A stretch of DNA of 64,000 bases from Xylophilus ampelinus (GCF_901875635.1 NZ_CABFMN010000044.1:1-64000); one strand, 5' to 3'. Shown: positions 43,732-52,492, numbered from the stretch's first letter. Notes: generated by a model not told the origin, from the letters alone. Translations and numbers: made by a program.

Positions 43732-44187
43732 ATGGATGCTATCGCAAAGCCCAAGGGCTGCACGAGTTTCAAGCTGCGCCAGCTCAGCCGCGTGGTCGCG
43801 CGCCACTACGACGCCCACGTCGCTGCCAGCGGACTCAAGACCTCTCAGTTTTCCTTGCTGTCCAACATCATGGTGGACGGTCCGGTCAGGCCGGTCGATC
43901 TGGCGGCGCGCATGAATCTGGACGCCTCCACGCTCACGCGCAACCTCAAGCCGCTGATCGCCGAGGGCTGGGTCGAGATGGGCGAGGGCGCCGACGCCCG
44001 CAGCCGCCTGGTCCACATCACCCCCACCGGGCGTGCCAAGCGCGATGAAGCGCGCGCCCTGTGGCAGCAGGCCCAGCGCTCGCTCAACGAGCGGCTCGGG
44101 CTGGTTCGCGTGGCGCAGCTGCATGCCCTGATCGACGAGGCCCTGGACGTGCTCGCACCCGGCGAGGCCGACGACCCGGCCTGCTGA
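43732..44187 (+). CDS. MarR-family transcriptional regulator
   Basis: A 151-residue winged-helix dimer. The DNA-recognition helices read GPVRPVDLAARMNLDASTLT then RNLKPLIAEGWV, near residues 50-82, with the wing DARSRLVHITPTGRAKRDEA. ATG 43732 is preferred because an in-frame ATG at 43723 lies within the operator. It probably represses itself and the divergent thioesterase. The downstream MFS-MATE pair begins 48 bp later and may be co-transcribed, as for other MarR-efflux units. Confidence 0.9.
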   Translation: MDAIAKPKGCTSFKLRQLSRVVARHYDAHVAASGLKTSQFSLLSNIMVDGPVRPVDLAARMNLDASTLTRNLKPLIAEGWVEMGEGADARSRLVHITPTGRAKRDEARALWQQAQRSLNERLGLVRVAQLHALIDEALDVLAPGEADDPAC

Positions 44188-44235
44188 GCCCCGCGCCGCC
44201 CACTCCCCCCGACTTCATCGACCCACGGAATCCCG

Positions 44236-45570
44236 ATGTCCGCCACACGCGTTTCTGCCTGGCTGCAAGCCCGAGGCATCCACTATGGCTGGCTCGTGGC
44301 CGCCGTCACCTTCCTCACCATGCTCACCATGGCGGCGGCGCTGGGCCTGCCGGGCGCCATGCTCAAGCCGCTGGGCGACGAGTTCGGGTGGACAACGGAG
44401 CAGATTTCCTCTTCGCTGGCCTTGCGATTCGCGCTCTTCGGGCTCATGGGACCGTTCGCGGCGGTGCTGATGGAGCGTTTCGGCCTGCGCAGGGTCATGG
44501 TGTGCGGCCTGGCGCTGGTCGGCGGCGCGATGGCGCTGGTCACGGCCGCGAACCAGTTGTGGCAGCTGTTCGTGCTGTGGAGCCTCATGCTGGGCCTGGG
44601 TACGGGCATGACCGCGATGGTGCTCGGCGCGGTGGTCGCCAATCGCTGGTTCAACGCCCGGCGCGGGCTGGTCATCGGGCTGCTCACGGCGAGTTCGGCC
44701 ACGGGGCAACTGGCCTTCCTGCCCGTGGCCGCGTGGATGATCGAGCACTGGGGGTGGCGCTCTGCCGTCGTGCCGATCGTCGTTGGTGCCTTCCTGATCG
44801 CCGTGCTCGCGATGTGGCTCATGCGCGACCGGCCTGCCGACGTGGGCCTGCTGCCCTATGGCGAGACCGCCGCGACGGCACCGCCGCCCCAGGCCGCGAT
44901 CGCCCGCCTGGGTTTCGCTACCCCCTTCCGCGTGCTGGCGGAGGCGGCACATCACCGCACCTTCTGGATCCTGGCCGGCACCTTCTTCATCTGCGGCTTG
45001 AGCACCAACGGCTTGGTGCAGACGCACTTCATCTCGCTGTGCGGCGACAACGGCCTGGGGCCGGTGCCCGCCGCGTCGGTGCTGGCCGCGATGGGCGCCT
45101 TCGACTTCGTCGGGACGGTGCTGTCGGGCTGGCTGTCGGACCGCTACGACAACCGCAAGCTGCTGTTCTGGTACTACGGGCTGCGCGGGTTGTCGCTCTT
45201 CTGGCTGCCGCACTCCGGCTTCTCGCTCGTGGGACTGGGCGTGTTCGCCATGTTCTACGGCCTCGACTGGATCGCCACGGTGCCGCCCACGGTCAAGCTG
45301 GCCGGCGCGACCTTCGGCCCGCAGAAGGCGGGCATGGTGTTCGGCTGGGTGTTCGCGGCGCACCAGCTGGGCGCTGCGACGGCGGCCTGGGGCGCCGGCA
45401 TGTCGCGCACGCTGCTGCTCACCTACACCCCGGCGCTGTATGTGGCCGGCGGCGCCTGCCTGCTGGCGGCCCTGCTGGTGCTCACGATCCGCCGGCCCGC
45501 GGTGCCGGTGGGCAAGCCGGCCGCACCGGCAAACCAGGGCGGCATGGCCGTCGCACAGGCCCGCGCATGA
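44236..45570 (+). CDS. MFS transporter
   Basis: A twelve-segment permease of 444 residues. The N-terminus SAWLQARGIHYGWLVAAVTF-like region (here ARGIHYGWLVAAVTFLTMLT) and the conserved MLGLGTGMTAMVLGAVVANR then WFNARRGLVIG place it in the oxalate/formate-antiporter-like monocarboxylate porter group. The second half contains GWLSDRYDNRKLLFWYYGLR. The substrate is unknown. The stop overlaps the MATE start by four bases, an unusual pairing of two different exporter/importer types in one transcript. Confidence 0.88.
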   Translation: MSATRVSAWLQARGIHYGWLVAAVTFLTMLTMAAALGLPGAMLKPLGDEFGWTTEQISSSLALRFALFGLMGPFAAVLMERFGLRRVMVCGLALVGGAMALVTAANQLWQLFVLWSLMLGLGTGMTAMVLGAVVANRWFNARRGLVIGLLTASSATGQLAFLPVAAWMIEHWGWRSAVVPIVVGAFLIAVLAMWLMRDRPADVGLLPYGETAATAPPPQAAIARLGFATPFRVLAEAAHHRTFWILAGTFFICGLSTNGLVQTHFISLCGDNGLGPVPAASVLAAMGAFDFVGTVLSGWLSDRYDNRKLLFWYYGLRGLSLFWLPHSGFSLVGLGVFAMFYGLDWIATVPPTVKLAGATFGPQKAGMVFGWVFAAHQLGAATAAWGAGMSRTLLLTYTPALYVAGGACLLAALLVLTIRRPAVPVGKPAAPANQGGMAVAQARA

Positions 45571-46967
45571 ACGCGCCGCTCGATCCGCGCACGCAGCGCC
45601 TGCTGCACGACCCGATCGTGCCCACGCTGCTGCGCATGGCGGCGCCCAACGTGCTGGTCATGGTGGCACAGGCCGCGGTCGGCCTCATCGAGACCTGGTT
45701 CGTCGGCAAGCTCGGCACCGACGCCCTGGCCGGCATGGCCCTCGTGTTCCCGATCGTGATGCTGATGCAGATGACGTCGGCCGGTGCGATGGGCGGCGGC
45801 ATCGCCTCGGCCGTGGCGCGTGCCCTCGGCGCCGGCCGCAGGGAGGACGCGCAGGCCCTCGTCTGGCAGGCGGTTGCCATCGCGCTGGGCTTCGGCATCG
45901 CCTTCACGCTGGCCCTGTGGCTGGGCGGCCGCGCCCTCTACGGCGCGATGGGCGGCAGCGGCGCAGCGCTGGAGGCGGCACTGACGTACTCGCACTGGGT
46001 GTTCGCCGGCGCGGTGCTGGTGTGGATGTTCAACTCGCTGGCGGCCGTGATCCGCGGCACCGGCAACATGGCGGTGCCGGCCAACGTCACGGTGGCGGGC
46101 GTGGTGCTGCTCATCCCGCTGTCGCCGCTGCTCATCTTCGGCTGGGGACCGGTGCCGGGCATGGGCATCGCGGGCGGCGCGATGGCGCTGCTGGTGTATT
46201 ACCTGGCCGGCACGGTCGCGCTGGCGCTGTACCTGCGCTCGTCGCGCAGCCTGCTGCGGCCCGTGTGGGCGCAGGCGCGGCTGCGCTGGCCGCTGTTGCG
46301 CGACATCCTGCGGGTGGGGCTGTTCGGCGCCATCTCCACGGTGGCGACCAATGCCTGCATCGCGCTGGCGACCGCATTTGCCGGCCGCTACGGCGCGGGC
46401 GCGATCGCGGGCTACGGCACCGCCTCGCGGCTCGAGTACCTGCTGGTGCCGCTGGTCTTCGGCCTGGGTGCCCCGCTGGTCGCCATGGTGGGCACCTGCA
46501 TCGGCGCCGGCCAGCGCGAGCGGGCGCTGCGTGCCGCATGGACCGGCGCCGTGGTGGCCTTCGTGCTGACCGGCGGCATCGGCCTTGCGGCGGCGCTGTT
46601 CCCGCGCCAGTGGCTGCTGCTCTTCGGCAACGACCCCGCGATGCTCGAGGCCGGCACGCAATACCTGCGCGCGGTCGGGCCGCTGTACGGGTTCTTCGGG
46701 CTGGGGCTGGTGCTGTACTTCGCCTCGCAGGGCGCGGGGCGCCTGATGTGGCCGGTCATCGGCACGCTCATCCGCCTGGCCGTGGCCGGCATCGGTGGCT
46801 GGCTGGCTTTGCGTTGGGGCGGCCAGCTCGTGCATGTCTTCGTTGCCCAGGGGCTGGCCCTGGTGGCCTACGGACTCTTCATCGCCTCGGTCATCTCGGG
46901 TGGCGCCTGGTTCGGGCGGCCCGGCTGGCCGCGCAGCACGGGTGCGCTGATGCGCCGGCTGGCCTGA
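45567..46967 (+). CDS. MATE-family efflux transporter
   Basis: A multidrug and toxin extrusion protein of 466 residues with twelve membrane segments in two homologous halves. The first half starts VPTLLRMAAPNVLVMVAQAA then VGLIETWFVGKLGTDALAGM; the second starts LLRDILRVGLFGAISTVATN. MGGGIASAVARALGAGRRED is the usual cytoplasmic loop of the family. It is sodium- or proton-driven by family knowledge. It overlaps the preceding MFS gene (ATGA), so the two are translationally coupled. Confidence 0.92.
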   Translation: MNAPLDPRTQRLLHDPIVPTLLRMAAPNVLVMVAQAAVGLIETWFVGKLGTDALAGMALVFPIVMLMQMTSAGAMGGGIASAVARALGAGRREDAQALVWQAVAIALGFGIAFTLALWLGGRALYGAMGGSGAALEAALTYSHWVFAGAVLVWMFNSLAAVIRGTGNMAVPANVTVAGVVLLIPLSPLLIFGWGPVPGMGIAGGAMALLVYYLAGTVALALYLRSSRSLLRPVWAQARLRWPLLRDILRVGLFGAISTVATNACIALATAFAGRYGAGAIAGYGTASRLEYLLVPLVFGLGAPLVAMVGTCIGAGQRERALRAAWTGAVVAFVLTGGIGLAAALFPRQWLLLFGNDPAMLEAGTQYLRAVGPLYGFFGLGLVLYFASQGAGRLMWPVIGTLIRLAVAGIGGWLALRWGGQLVHVFVAQGLALVAYGLFIASVISGGAWFGRPGWPRSTGALMRRLA

Positions 46968-47027
46968 CCTGACCTGCGGCGCGCGATTCCTTCTCACTCT
47001 CTCATCCTTTTCCATTCGGAGCATGCC

Positions 47028-47738
47028 ATGAATCTTCAGGATTCCGTCGTTTTCATCACCGGGGCCAACCGTGGCCTGGGCCTGGCCTTCGCCAAGGCGG
47101 CTTTGGCCGCCGGTGCGCGCAAGGTCTACGGTGCGGCTCGCGATGCGAGCACCGTGACCCTGCCCGGCGTGACGCCCGTCGCGCTCGACGTCACGAATCC
47201 GGAACAGATCGAGGCCGCCGCGCGCGCCTGCGGCGACGTCACCGTGCTGGTCAACAACGCGGGCATCTCGCGCGGCACGAACCTGCTGGACGCCGATTCG
47301 GTCGATGCCGCCCGCGCCGAACTCGAGACCAATTTCTTCGGCCCCTGGCTGCTGGCGCGTGCCTTCGCGTCCGTGCTCGCACGCAATGGCGGCGGTGCGA
47401 TCGTGAACGTGCTCTCTGCGCTGGCCTGGACCACCTTCCCCAGCGTGGCCACCTACAGCGCCACCAAGTCGGCGGCCTGGTCGCTCAGCAACGGGCTGCG
47501 CAACGAACTGGCGGGGCAGGGCACGCAGGTCGTGAGCGTGCACGTGGGCTACATGGACACCGACATGGCCGCCCATGTGGACGGGCCGAAGACCTCGCCC
47601 GACGACGTGGCACGCCAGGCCTTCGATGCGGTGCAGGCAGGCCGTGTGGAGGTGCTGGCCGACGAGGTGTCGCGCCAGCTCAAGCAGGGCCTGTCGAGCG
47701 CCAAGCCGCCCTACGCGGCCAGCGCCGTGGCGGCCTGA
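47028..47738 (+). CDS. Short-chain dehydrogenase/reductase (SDR)
   Basis: An NAD(P)-dependent oxidoreductase of 236 residues. The Rossmann motif is ITGANRGLGLAFAKAAL near residues 10-26, the NNAGI motif is near residue 75, and the catalytic Tyr-Lys is in YSATKSAAW near residue 143 with the Ser in NVLSALAW. Its compact size and LGLAF helix fit the classical SDR group. The substrate is unknown. It lies 60 bp after the MATE gene and is closed by a strong bidirectional terminator. Confidence 0.92.
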   Translation: MNLQDSVVFITGANRGLGLAFAKAALAAGARKVYGAARDASTVTLPGVTPVALDVTNPEQIEAAARACGDVTVLVNNAGISRGTNLLDADSVDAARAELETNFFGPWLLARAFASVLARNGGGAIVNVLSALAWTTFPSVATYSATKSAAWSLSNGLRNELAGQGTQVVSVHVGYMDTDMAAHVDGPKTSPDDVARQAFDAVQAGRVEVLADEVSRQLKQGLSSAKPPYAASAVAA

Positions 47739-47753
47739 CCCTGGCCGGAAAGC

Positions 47754-47779
47754 AAGAACGCCCCTCGCGGGGCGTTCTT
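47754..47779. terminator. Bidirectional terminator
   Basis: The perfect stem AAGAACGCCCC / GGGGCGTTCTT has a TCGC loop. It serves the SDR gene and, reading the other strand, the convergent small secreted protein gene. Confidence 0.85.
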
Positions 47780-47786
47780 CGTCCGC

Positions 47787-48095
47787 TCAATAGCGGTAGG
47801 GGTTGTTCGGCCGGCGGTCGTAGCGGTTCGGCACGCCGTCGCGGTCGCTGTCGCGCCAGCCGTGGCGGCGCTCCCAGTGGCGATGGCGCGGGTGGTAGCG
47901 CGGGCCGTCGTGGTAGTAGCCGGGGTGCGCGTAGCGCGGCGGCGGGGGCGGCCGGTGGTAGCGCGGAGGCGGCGGCGGTGCGACGTAATACTGGACCTGC
48001 ACGACGGGGCCGTGAGGCTGGGCCTGGGCCGGGGTGCCGAGCATGGCCAGCGACATCAGGGCGGCGCCGCCGACGGCTGCGATGAGTTTCTTCAC
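47787..48095 (-). CDS. Small secreted Pro/His/Tyr/Arg-rich protein
   Basis: A 102-residue exported protein of unknown function. A clear signal peptide ends at PAQAQ near residue 26. The mature chain is low-complexity, with APPPPPRYHRPPPPPRYAHP near residues 39-58 and a His/Arg-rich middle. It ends in DSDRDGVPNRYDRRPNNPYR, which resembles a thrombospondin type 3 calcium-binding repeat (D-x-D-x-D-G-x-x-N-x-x-D-x-x-P-x-N-P). Similar short proteins are common in Burkholderiales. A cell-surface metal-binding role is inference. Confidence 0.75.
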   Translation of the reverse strand: MKKLIAAVGGAALMSLAMLGTPAQAQPHGPVVQVQYYVAPPPPPRYHRPPPPPRYAHPGYYHDGPRYHPRHRHWERRHGWRDSDRDGVPNRYDRRPNNPYRY

Positions 48096-48271
48096 GGTGA
48101 CTCCTCGTTATGGGGTGCTCGAATGGTCGCCGCGCCATGTGAACGCTGTGCAAAGCTGCGACGAAGGCGCATGAAGAGTTGTGATCGCTTTCGAACCCGA
48201 GCGTACGGCGGCGCGGCGGTCCCGGGCGTTGTGCGAAGGGCGTAGGCGGTGCGGCGACGCCCCGGGTTCGC

Positions 48272-49060
48272 TCAAGCTCTCGGGGCCGGCAGCAGGCGCC
48301 GCAGCGCCTCGAAGAACAGGTCCGACTGCTCACGCTCGCCCTGGATCTGTGCCGCGACGTGCGCCGCCAGTTCCGGACGCACCGGCACCAGCGGCCGGCC
48401 GGTGCTCTGCGCCAGCACCTGGTGCAGGCAGGCGCGCTCCAGGTAGTACAGGTCGTCGTAGGCATGGGCGATGGTGGCGCCGGCCACGATCACGCCGTGG
48501 TTGGCCAGGAACGCGATGTCCTTGCCGGCGTTGTCGCCCATCATCGTGCGTGCGATGCGCTCGCCCTCGGCGTCGTCCAGGGCCAGGCCGTTGTACTCGG
48601 CGTCGATGGCGATGCGGTTCATGTAGCGCATGGCGTTCTGGCTCAGCGCGGGGTCCAGGCCGCGGTCGGACGTGAGGGTGAGCGCGGTCGCGTAGGGCAT
48701 GTGGCAGTGCAGGACCACGGCGCGGCCGGTGAGGCGGTGCACGGCGCCGTGGATGAAGAGGGCCGTGGGCTCCACGCGGTGGCGGCCGGCGAGCACGTTG
48801 CCTTGCACGTCGATGAGCACGATGTCGTCGGGCCCCACTTCGCTCCAGTGCAGGCCGCGGGGGTTGATGAGGTACCTGTCCTGGGCTCCAGGCAGCATCA
48901 CGCTGAAGTGGTTGCAGACGCCTTCCTCCAGCTGGTGGTGGGCGGCGGCGCGCAGGGCCAGGGCGAGGTCCTCGCGCAGGCGGCGCACTGCCGGGCTGGC
49001 GTAGTCGGCGTCGGCCGAGCCGGCGGTGTGCAGATGGGAAGTCACGGTCTTTTCAAGCAT
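48272..49060 (-). CDS. Class II aldolase/adducin-family protein
   Basis: A metal-dependent aldolase-fold enzyme of 262 residues. NHFSVMLPGAQDRYLINPRG is near residue 48; the metal His pair is in LHCHMPYATAL near residue 117 and the third His in LANHGVIVAG near residue 187. ATG 49060 is used. Its ribosome binding site TGAGG lies in the 3' part of a dispersed repeat that also contains the stop codon of the upstream aldolase gene. It is the last gene of the IlvD/Edd-dgoK-dgoA-aldolase transcript. A role in an alternative cleavage of the sugar acid is inferred from context. Confidence 0.86.
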   Translation of the reverse strand: MLEKTVTSHLHTAGSADADYASPAVRRLREDLALALRAAAHHQLEEGVCNHFSVMLPGAQDRYLINPRGLHWSEVGPDDIVLIDVQGNVLAGRHRVEPTALFIHGAVHRLTGRAVVLHCHMPYATALTLTSDRGLDPALSQNAMRYMNRIAIDAEYNGLALDDAEGERIARTMMGDNAGKDIAFLANHGVIVAGATIAHAYDDLYYLERACLHQVLAQSTGRPLVPVRPELAAHVAAQIQGEREQSDLFFEALRRLLPAPRA

Positions 49061-49113
49061 TTTTGGCCTCAAGCGCCCGTGGGGCGGGCGTAAGCAGCTA
49101 CGAATTTGATAGC
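49061..49113. repeat. Dispersed two-hairpin repeat, copy 6, spanning a gene junction
   Basis: The core GCTACGAATTTGATAGC (49097-49113) plus the stem GCGCCCG/CGGGCG (49073-49090). Read on the minus strand it encodes the last 14 residues and stop codon of the KDPGal aldolase and the Shine-Dalgarno of the next gene. Confidence 0.75.
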
Positions 49114-49710
49114 GTCGGCCGCTACGGCCGCCGCACTCCTGCCAGGCTTGTAAAGGGAAGAGCCGATGCCGAAACCGGCCGCTCCCGCGTCGCGCCAGGG
49201 TTGCATGTTGTCCTGCGAGATGCCACCCACCGGCATCAGCGCCGTGCCCCGGGGCAGCACCGCCAGCAGCGCCTTCACCACGGCGGGCGAGGCGAGTTCG
49301 GCCGGGAACAGCTTCAGGCCGGTGGCACCGGCGGCCAGCGCGCCGAAGGCCTCGGTCGGCGTCATCACGCCGGGCAGGCTCACCATGCCCAGCCGCCGTG
49401 CCTCGGCCACCACGGCGGCGTCGAAGTTGGGCGCCACGATCAGTTCGCCGCCCGCGTCGTGCACGGCGCGCACCTGCGCCGCGTCGAGCACGGTGCCCGC
49501 ACCCACCAGCGCGTCGGGGAAGCGCCGGCGCAGCAGTGCGATGCTGGCCAGCGGCTCGGGTGAGTTCAGCGGCACTTCGAGCAAGCGGAAGCCGGCACCG
49601 ACCAGGGCATCGCCGACCGGCTCAGCCTCGGCCGGTGTGAGTCCGCGCAGGATGGCCACCAGCGGCAAGGCCTGCATCGCGGACTGGAACTTGTCGAGGG
49701 CGGAGTTCAT
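49069..49710 (-). CDS. dgoA: 2-dehydro-3-deoxy-6-phosphogalactonate (KDPGal) aldolase
   Basis: Cleaves KDPGal to pyruvate and glyceraldehyde-3-phosphate. The 213-residue class I aldolase has the Schiff-base lysine in GLKLFPAEL near residue 130, the glutamate in RLLEVPLNSPE near residue 45, and GAGTVLDAAQV. The PVGGIS segment and the C-terminal GFGIGSSLYKPG are characteristic of DgoA rather than Eda. It overlaps dgoK by four bases. Residues 200-213 (AIKFVAAYARPTGA) are encoded by a dispersed repeat, so the native C-terminus has been replaced or extended. Confidence 0.92.
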   Translation of the reverse strand: MNSALDKFQSAMQALPLVAILRGLTPAEAEPVGDALVGAGFRLLEVPLNSPEPLASIALLRRRFPDALVGAGTVLDAAQVRAVHDAGGELIVAPNFDAAVVAEARRLGMVSLPGVMTPTEAFGALAAGATGLKLFPAELASPAVVKALLAVLPRGTALMPVGGISQDNMQPWRDAGAAGFGIGSSLYKPGRSAAAVAADAIKFVAAYARPTGA

Positions 49711-50606
49711 GGGTGGGCGGCGTCGGTGCCTTGCAAGGCGGTGTGGAGGGCATGCGCACCGGCCCAGGTGGCCTCGGCACCGAGCACGCGCGGCGTGATG
49801 CGCAGGCCTTCGAGTGCGAGCGCATAGCGCGTCGTGAGGGCCGGTGCGCCGATGAGCACCACGTCGGCGTTCGCTTGCAAGGTCTGGCTGCACAGCTCCT
49901 CGCCGATCAGCAGGCCCGAAAGGTAGCTTGCGAGTTGCGCCGCCGACATGCGCTCGAACAGCCCGAGCGTGCGCGCGCCGAAGGCGTTGTGCAGCAGGCC
50001 GCCGCCTTGCGTGGACCGCGCCACGCCCTGGGCAAAGGCTTCAGCGTCGAGCGGCGCGGCCGGGTCGACGGTGCGCGAGAGGATCGACTGCTGCGCGAGC
50101 AGCGCGTAGAACTCGCCGGTCATGAATGTGCGAAAGCCCAGCACGCGGCCGCCTTGCACGCGCACCCACTTGTTGTGCGTGCCCGGCAGCACGAAGATGC
50201 CGTCGGTCAGGCCCGTCAGCCGCATGGCGCCGAAGATCTGCACCTCCTCGCCGCGCATCACGTCGGGCACGCCGCCGTGGCTGTCGGTGAGGCCGGGCAC
50301 CATCGCGATGCGGTTCGCGACGACCGGGATCACATGGCGTGCCAGGTCGGCGGCGTCGGCCGGGCAGGGACAGTAGGGCGCCTCGATCCAGCCCTGCCGG
50401 CTGCCGGCCATGCCGGCGATCAGGCAGCGCCGCTCGGCGGGCGCCATCCAGTCGCCGAAGAACTCGTCGAACACGTCGGCAAAGCCTCCCGCGGCCACGC
50501 CGAGGATGCCGCGCGGCGCATGCCGCTCGTCCAGCACGCGGCCGGCGTCGTCGATGAGCGCGCCGCGCAGCGAACTGGTGCCCCAGTCGACGGCCACGAA
50601 GCTCAT
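49707..50606 (-). CDS. dgoK: 2-dehydro-3-deoxygalactonokinase
   Basis: Phosphorylates 2-keto-3-deoxygalactonate on O6 with ATP, feeding DgoA. The 299-residue protein begins FVAVDWGTSSLRGALIDDAG, the phosphate-1 motif of the DgoK branch of the ASKHA fold. It continues with GMAGSRQGWIEAPYCPCPAD and FVLPGTHNKWVRVQGGRVLG, which is highly characteristic of DgoK. It lies 30 bp after the dehydratase gene and overlaps dgoA by four bases. Confidence 0.94.
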   Translation of the reverse strand: MSFVAVDWGTSSLRGALIDDAGRVLDERHAPRGILGVAAGGFADVFDEFFGDWMAPAERRCLIAGMAGSRQGWIEAPYCPCPADAADLARHVIPVVANRIAMVPGLTDSHGGVPDVMRGEEVQIFGAMRLTGLTDGIFVLPGTHNKWVRVQGGRVLGFRTFMTGEFYALLAQQSILSRTVDPAAPLDAEAFAQGVARSTQGGGLLHNAFGARTLGLFERMSAAQLASYLSGLLIGEELCSQTLQANADVVLIGAPALTTRYALALEGLRITPRVLGAEATWAGAHALHTALQGTDAAHP

Positions 50607-50636
50607 GCGTCGGCTCCTGCGCTGGGCGTCACTGCG

Positions 50637-52382
50637 TCAGTGGTTGTCGCGCGGCACGAAGCTGCCGCGCTTGCCACGCAGGAAGCCCAGGTCGGCGCCC
50701 TCGTCGGCCTGCAGCACGTTGTCGACGTAGAGCTTCCAGTAGCCCGAATCCAGCGGCGGCTTTGGCGCGGTCCACTCGGCCCGGCGGCGTGCGAGTTCCT
50801 CGTCGCTCACATGCAGGTGCAGCCGTCGGTTCGGCACGTCGAGTTCCACGATGTCGCCGTCCTTGACCAGGGCCAGCGGCCCGCCGGCCGCCGCCTCGGG
50901 CGCGGTGTGCAGCACCACGGTGCCATAGGCGGTGCCGCTCATGCGCGCATCGCTCACGCGGACCATGTCGGTGATGCCCTTGCGCAGCACCTTGGGCGGC
51001 AGCGGCATGTTGCCGGACTCCGCCATGCCGGGGTAGCCCTTGGGGCCGCAGTTCTTCAGCACCATCACGCAGGTCTCGTCGATGTCGAGGTTCTCGTCGT
51101 CGATGCGCTTGTGCAGGTCGTCGGCGTTCTCGAACACCACGGCGCGGCCCTTGTGCACCAGGAGTTCGGGCGTGGCGGCGCTGGGCTTGATGATGGCGCC
51201 GTTGGGCGCCAGGTTGCCGCGCAGCACGCAGATGCCGGCCTTGTCCTTGAAGGGCTCGGCCAGCGGTCGGATCACCTGCGGGTTGTAGTTCTCGGCGTCC
51301 TGCACGTTCTCCCACACCGTCCTGCCGGTGGCGGTGACGAGGTCCTTGTGCAGCAGATCGATGATCTGCTTCATGACCACGGGCACGCCGCCCGCGTAGC
51401 AGAAGTCCTCCATCAGGTACTTGCCCGAGGGCTGCAGGTCGAGCAGGCAGGGCAGCTCGGAGCCCAGCCGGTCGAAGTCGTCGATGGTCAGCGGGATGCC
51501 GAGCCGGCCCGCGATGGCGATGAGGTGGATCACGAGGTTGGTCGAGCCGCCGATGGCCGCGTTGACCTTGATGACGTTCTCCATCGCCTCGCGCGTGACG
51601 ATCTTCGACATGATGAGGTCTTCGTGGACCATGTCGACGATGCGCCTGCCGGCCATGCGCGCCAGCACGTTGCGCCGGCCGTCCACCGCGGGGTACGCCG
51701 CATTGCCGGGCAGGCCGAGGCCGATCGATTCGACCATGCTGGCCATCGTGCTGGCCGTGCCCATGGTCATGCAGTGGCCGTGGCTGCGGTGCATGCAGCT
51801 CTCGGCCTCGAAGAAGTCCTGCAGCTTGAGCGTGCCCGCGCGCACCTGCTCGCTCATCTGCCACACGCCCGTGCCCGAGCCCAGCTCCTGCCCGCGCCAC
51901 TTGCCCGAGAGCATCGGCCCGCCGGAGACACCGATGGTCGGCAGGTCGACGCTGGCCGCGCCCATCATCAGCGCGGGCGTGGTCTTGTCGCAGCCCATCA
52001 GCAGCACCACGCCGTCGAGCGGGTTGGCGCGAATCGATTCCTCCACGTCCATGCTCGCGAGGTTGCGATACAGCATGGCGGTGGGGCGCAGCAGCGTCTC
52101 GCCCAGCGACATCACGGGGAACTCGAGCGGGAAGCCGCCCGCCTCGTACACGCCGATCTTCACCTGCTCCGCGAGGGTGCGGAAATGCGAGTTGCAGGGC
52201 GTGAGCTCGCTGAAGGTGTTGCAGATGCCGATGACGGGCCGGCCGTCGAACTGGTCGTGCGGCACGCCCTTGCCCTTGACCCAGCTGCGGTAGATGAAGC
52301 CGTCGCGGTCGGTGCGTCCCCACCACTGCTGGCTGCGCAATTCGTGCGCGGGTTTCTTCTTCTTCGGCGTCTCGCTGCTCAT
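50637..52382 (-). CDS. IlvD/Edd-family sugar-acid dehydratase
   Basis: A 581-residue iron-sulfur dehydratase. LRSQQWWGRTDRDGFIYRSW near the N-terminus and GICNTFSELTPCNSHFRTLA are typical of the pentonate/hexonate branch (L-arabinonate dehydratase-like) rather than dihydroxy-acid dehydratase. Cluster cysteines are in LMGCDKTTPA, ESCMHRSHGHCMTMGTAST and the TPCN segment; VSDARMSGTAYGTVVLH is near the C-terminus. ATG 52382 starts MSSETPKKKKPAHELRSQQW; an upstream in-frame ATG is less likely. It heads the minus-strand operon, divergent from the FadR-type regulator. The substrate (galactonate, fuconate or arabinonate type) is not settled. Confidence 0.88.
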   Translation of the reverse strand: MSSETPKKKKPAHELRSQQWWGRTDRDGFIYRSWVKGKGVPHDQFDGRPVIGICNTFSELTPCNSHFRTLAEQVKIGVYEAGGFPLEFPVMSLGETLLRPTAMLYRNLASMDVEESIRANPLDGVVLLMGCDKTTPALMMGAASVDLPTIGVSGGPMLSGKWRGQELGSGTGVWQMSEQVRAGTLKLQDFFEAESCMHRSHGHCMTMGTASTMASMVESIGLGLPGNAAYPAVDGRRNVLARMAGRRIVDMVHEDLIMSKIVTREAMENVIKVNAAIGGSTNLVIHLIAIAGRLGIPLTIDDFDRLGSELPCLLDLQPSGKYLMEDFCYAGGVPVVMKQIIDLLHKDLVTATGRTVWENVQDAENYNPQVIRPLAEPFKDKAGICVLRGNLAPNGAIIKPSAATPELLVHKGRAVVFENADDLHKRIDDENLDIDETCVMVLKNCGPKGYPGMAESGNMPLPPKVLRKGITDMVRVSDARMSGTAYGTVVLHTAPEAAAGGPLALVKDGDIVELDVPNRRLHLHVSDEELARRRAEWTAPKPPLDSGYWKLYVDNVLQADEGADLGFLRGKRGSFVPRDNH

Positions 52383-52407
52383 GGTGTCTCCATCGTGGCG
52401 CGGCTCG

Positions 52408-52492
52408 CTGCTCAGGGTTTTCACTCTGCGAGGCCGGCGATTCAATCATCATATGATAAGAACCAGCTCGTCAGTCCCTGCTCAGGGTTTTC
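52408..52492. repeat. 15-bp direct repeats flanking the operator
   Basis: CTGCTCAGGGTTTTC occurs at 52408-52422 and exactly again at 52478-52492, start-to-start 70 bp. They bracket the ATCATATGAT palindrome in the divergent regulatory region. They could be a regulator or activator site pair, or the trace of a short duplication. Confidence 0.6.
52448..52457. promoter_or_regulatory. Candidate operator of the FadR-type regulator
   Basis: ATCATATGAT, a perfect palindrome extended weakly on both sides, lies 66 bp upstream of the dehydratase start in the divergent promoter. The A/T-rich stretch is exceptional locally. It lies between two copies of a 15-bp direct repeat (52408-52422 and 52478-52492). 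Confidence 0.55.
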
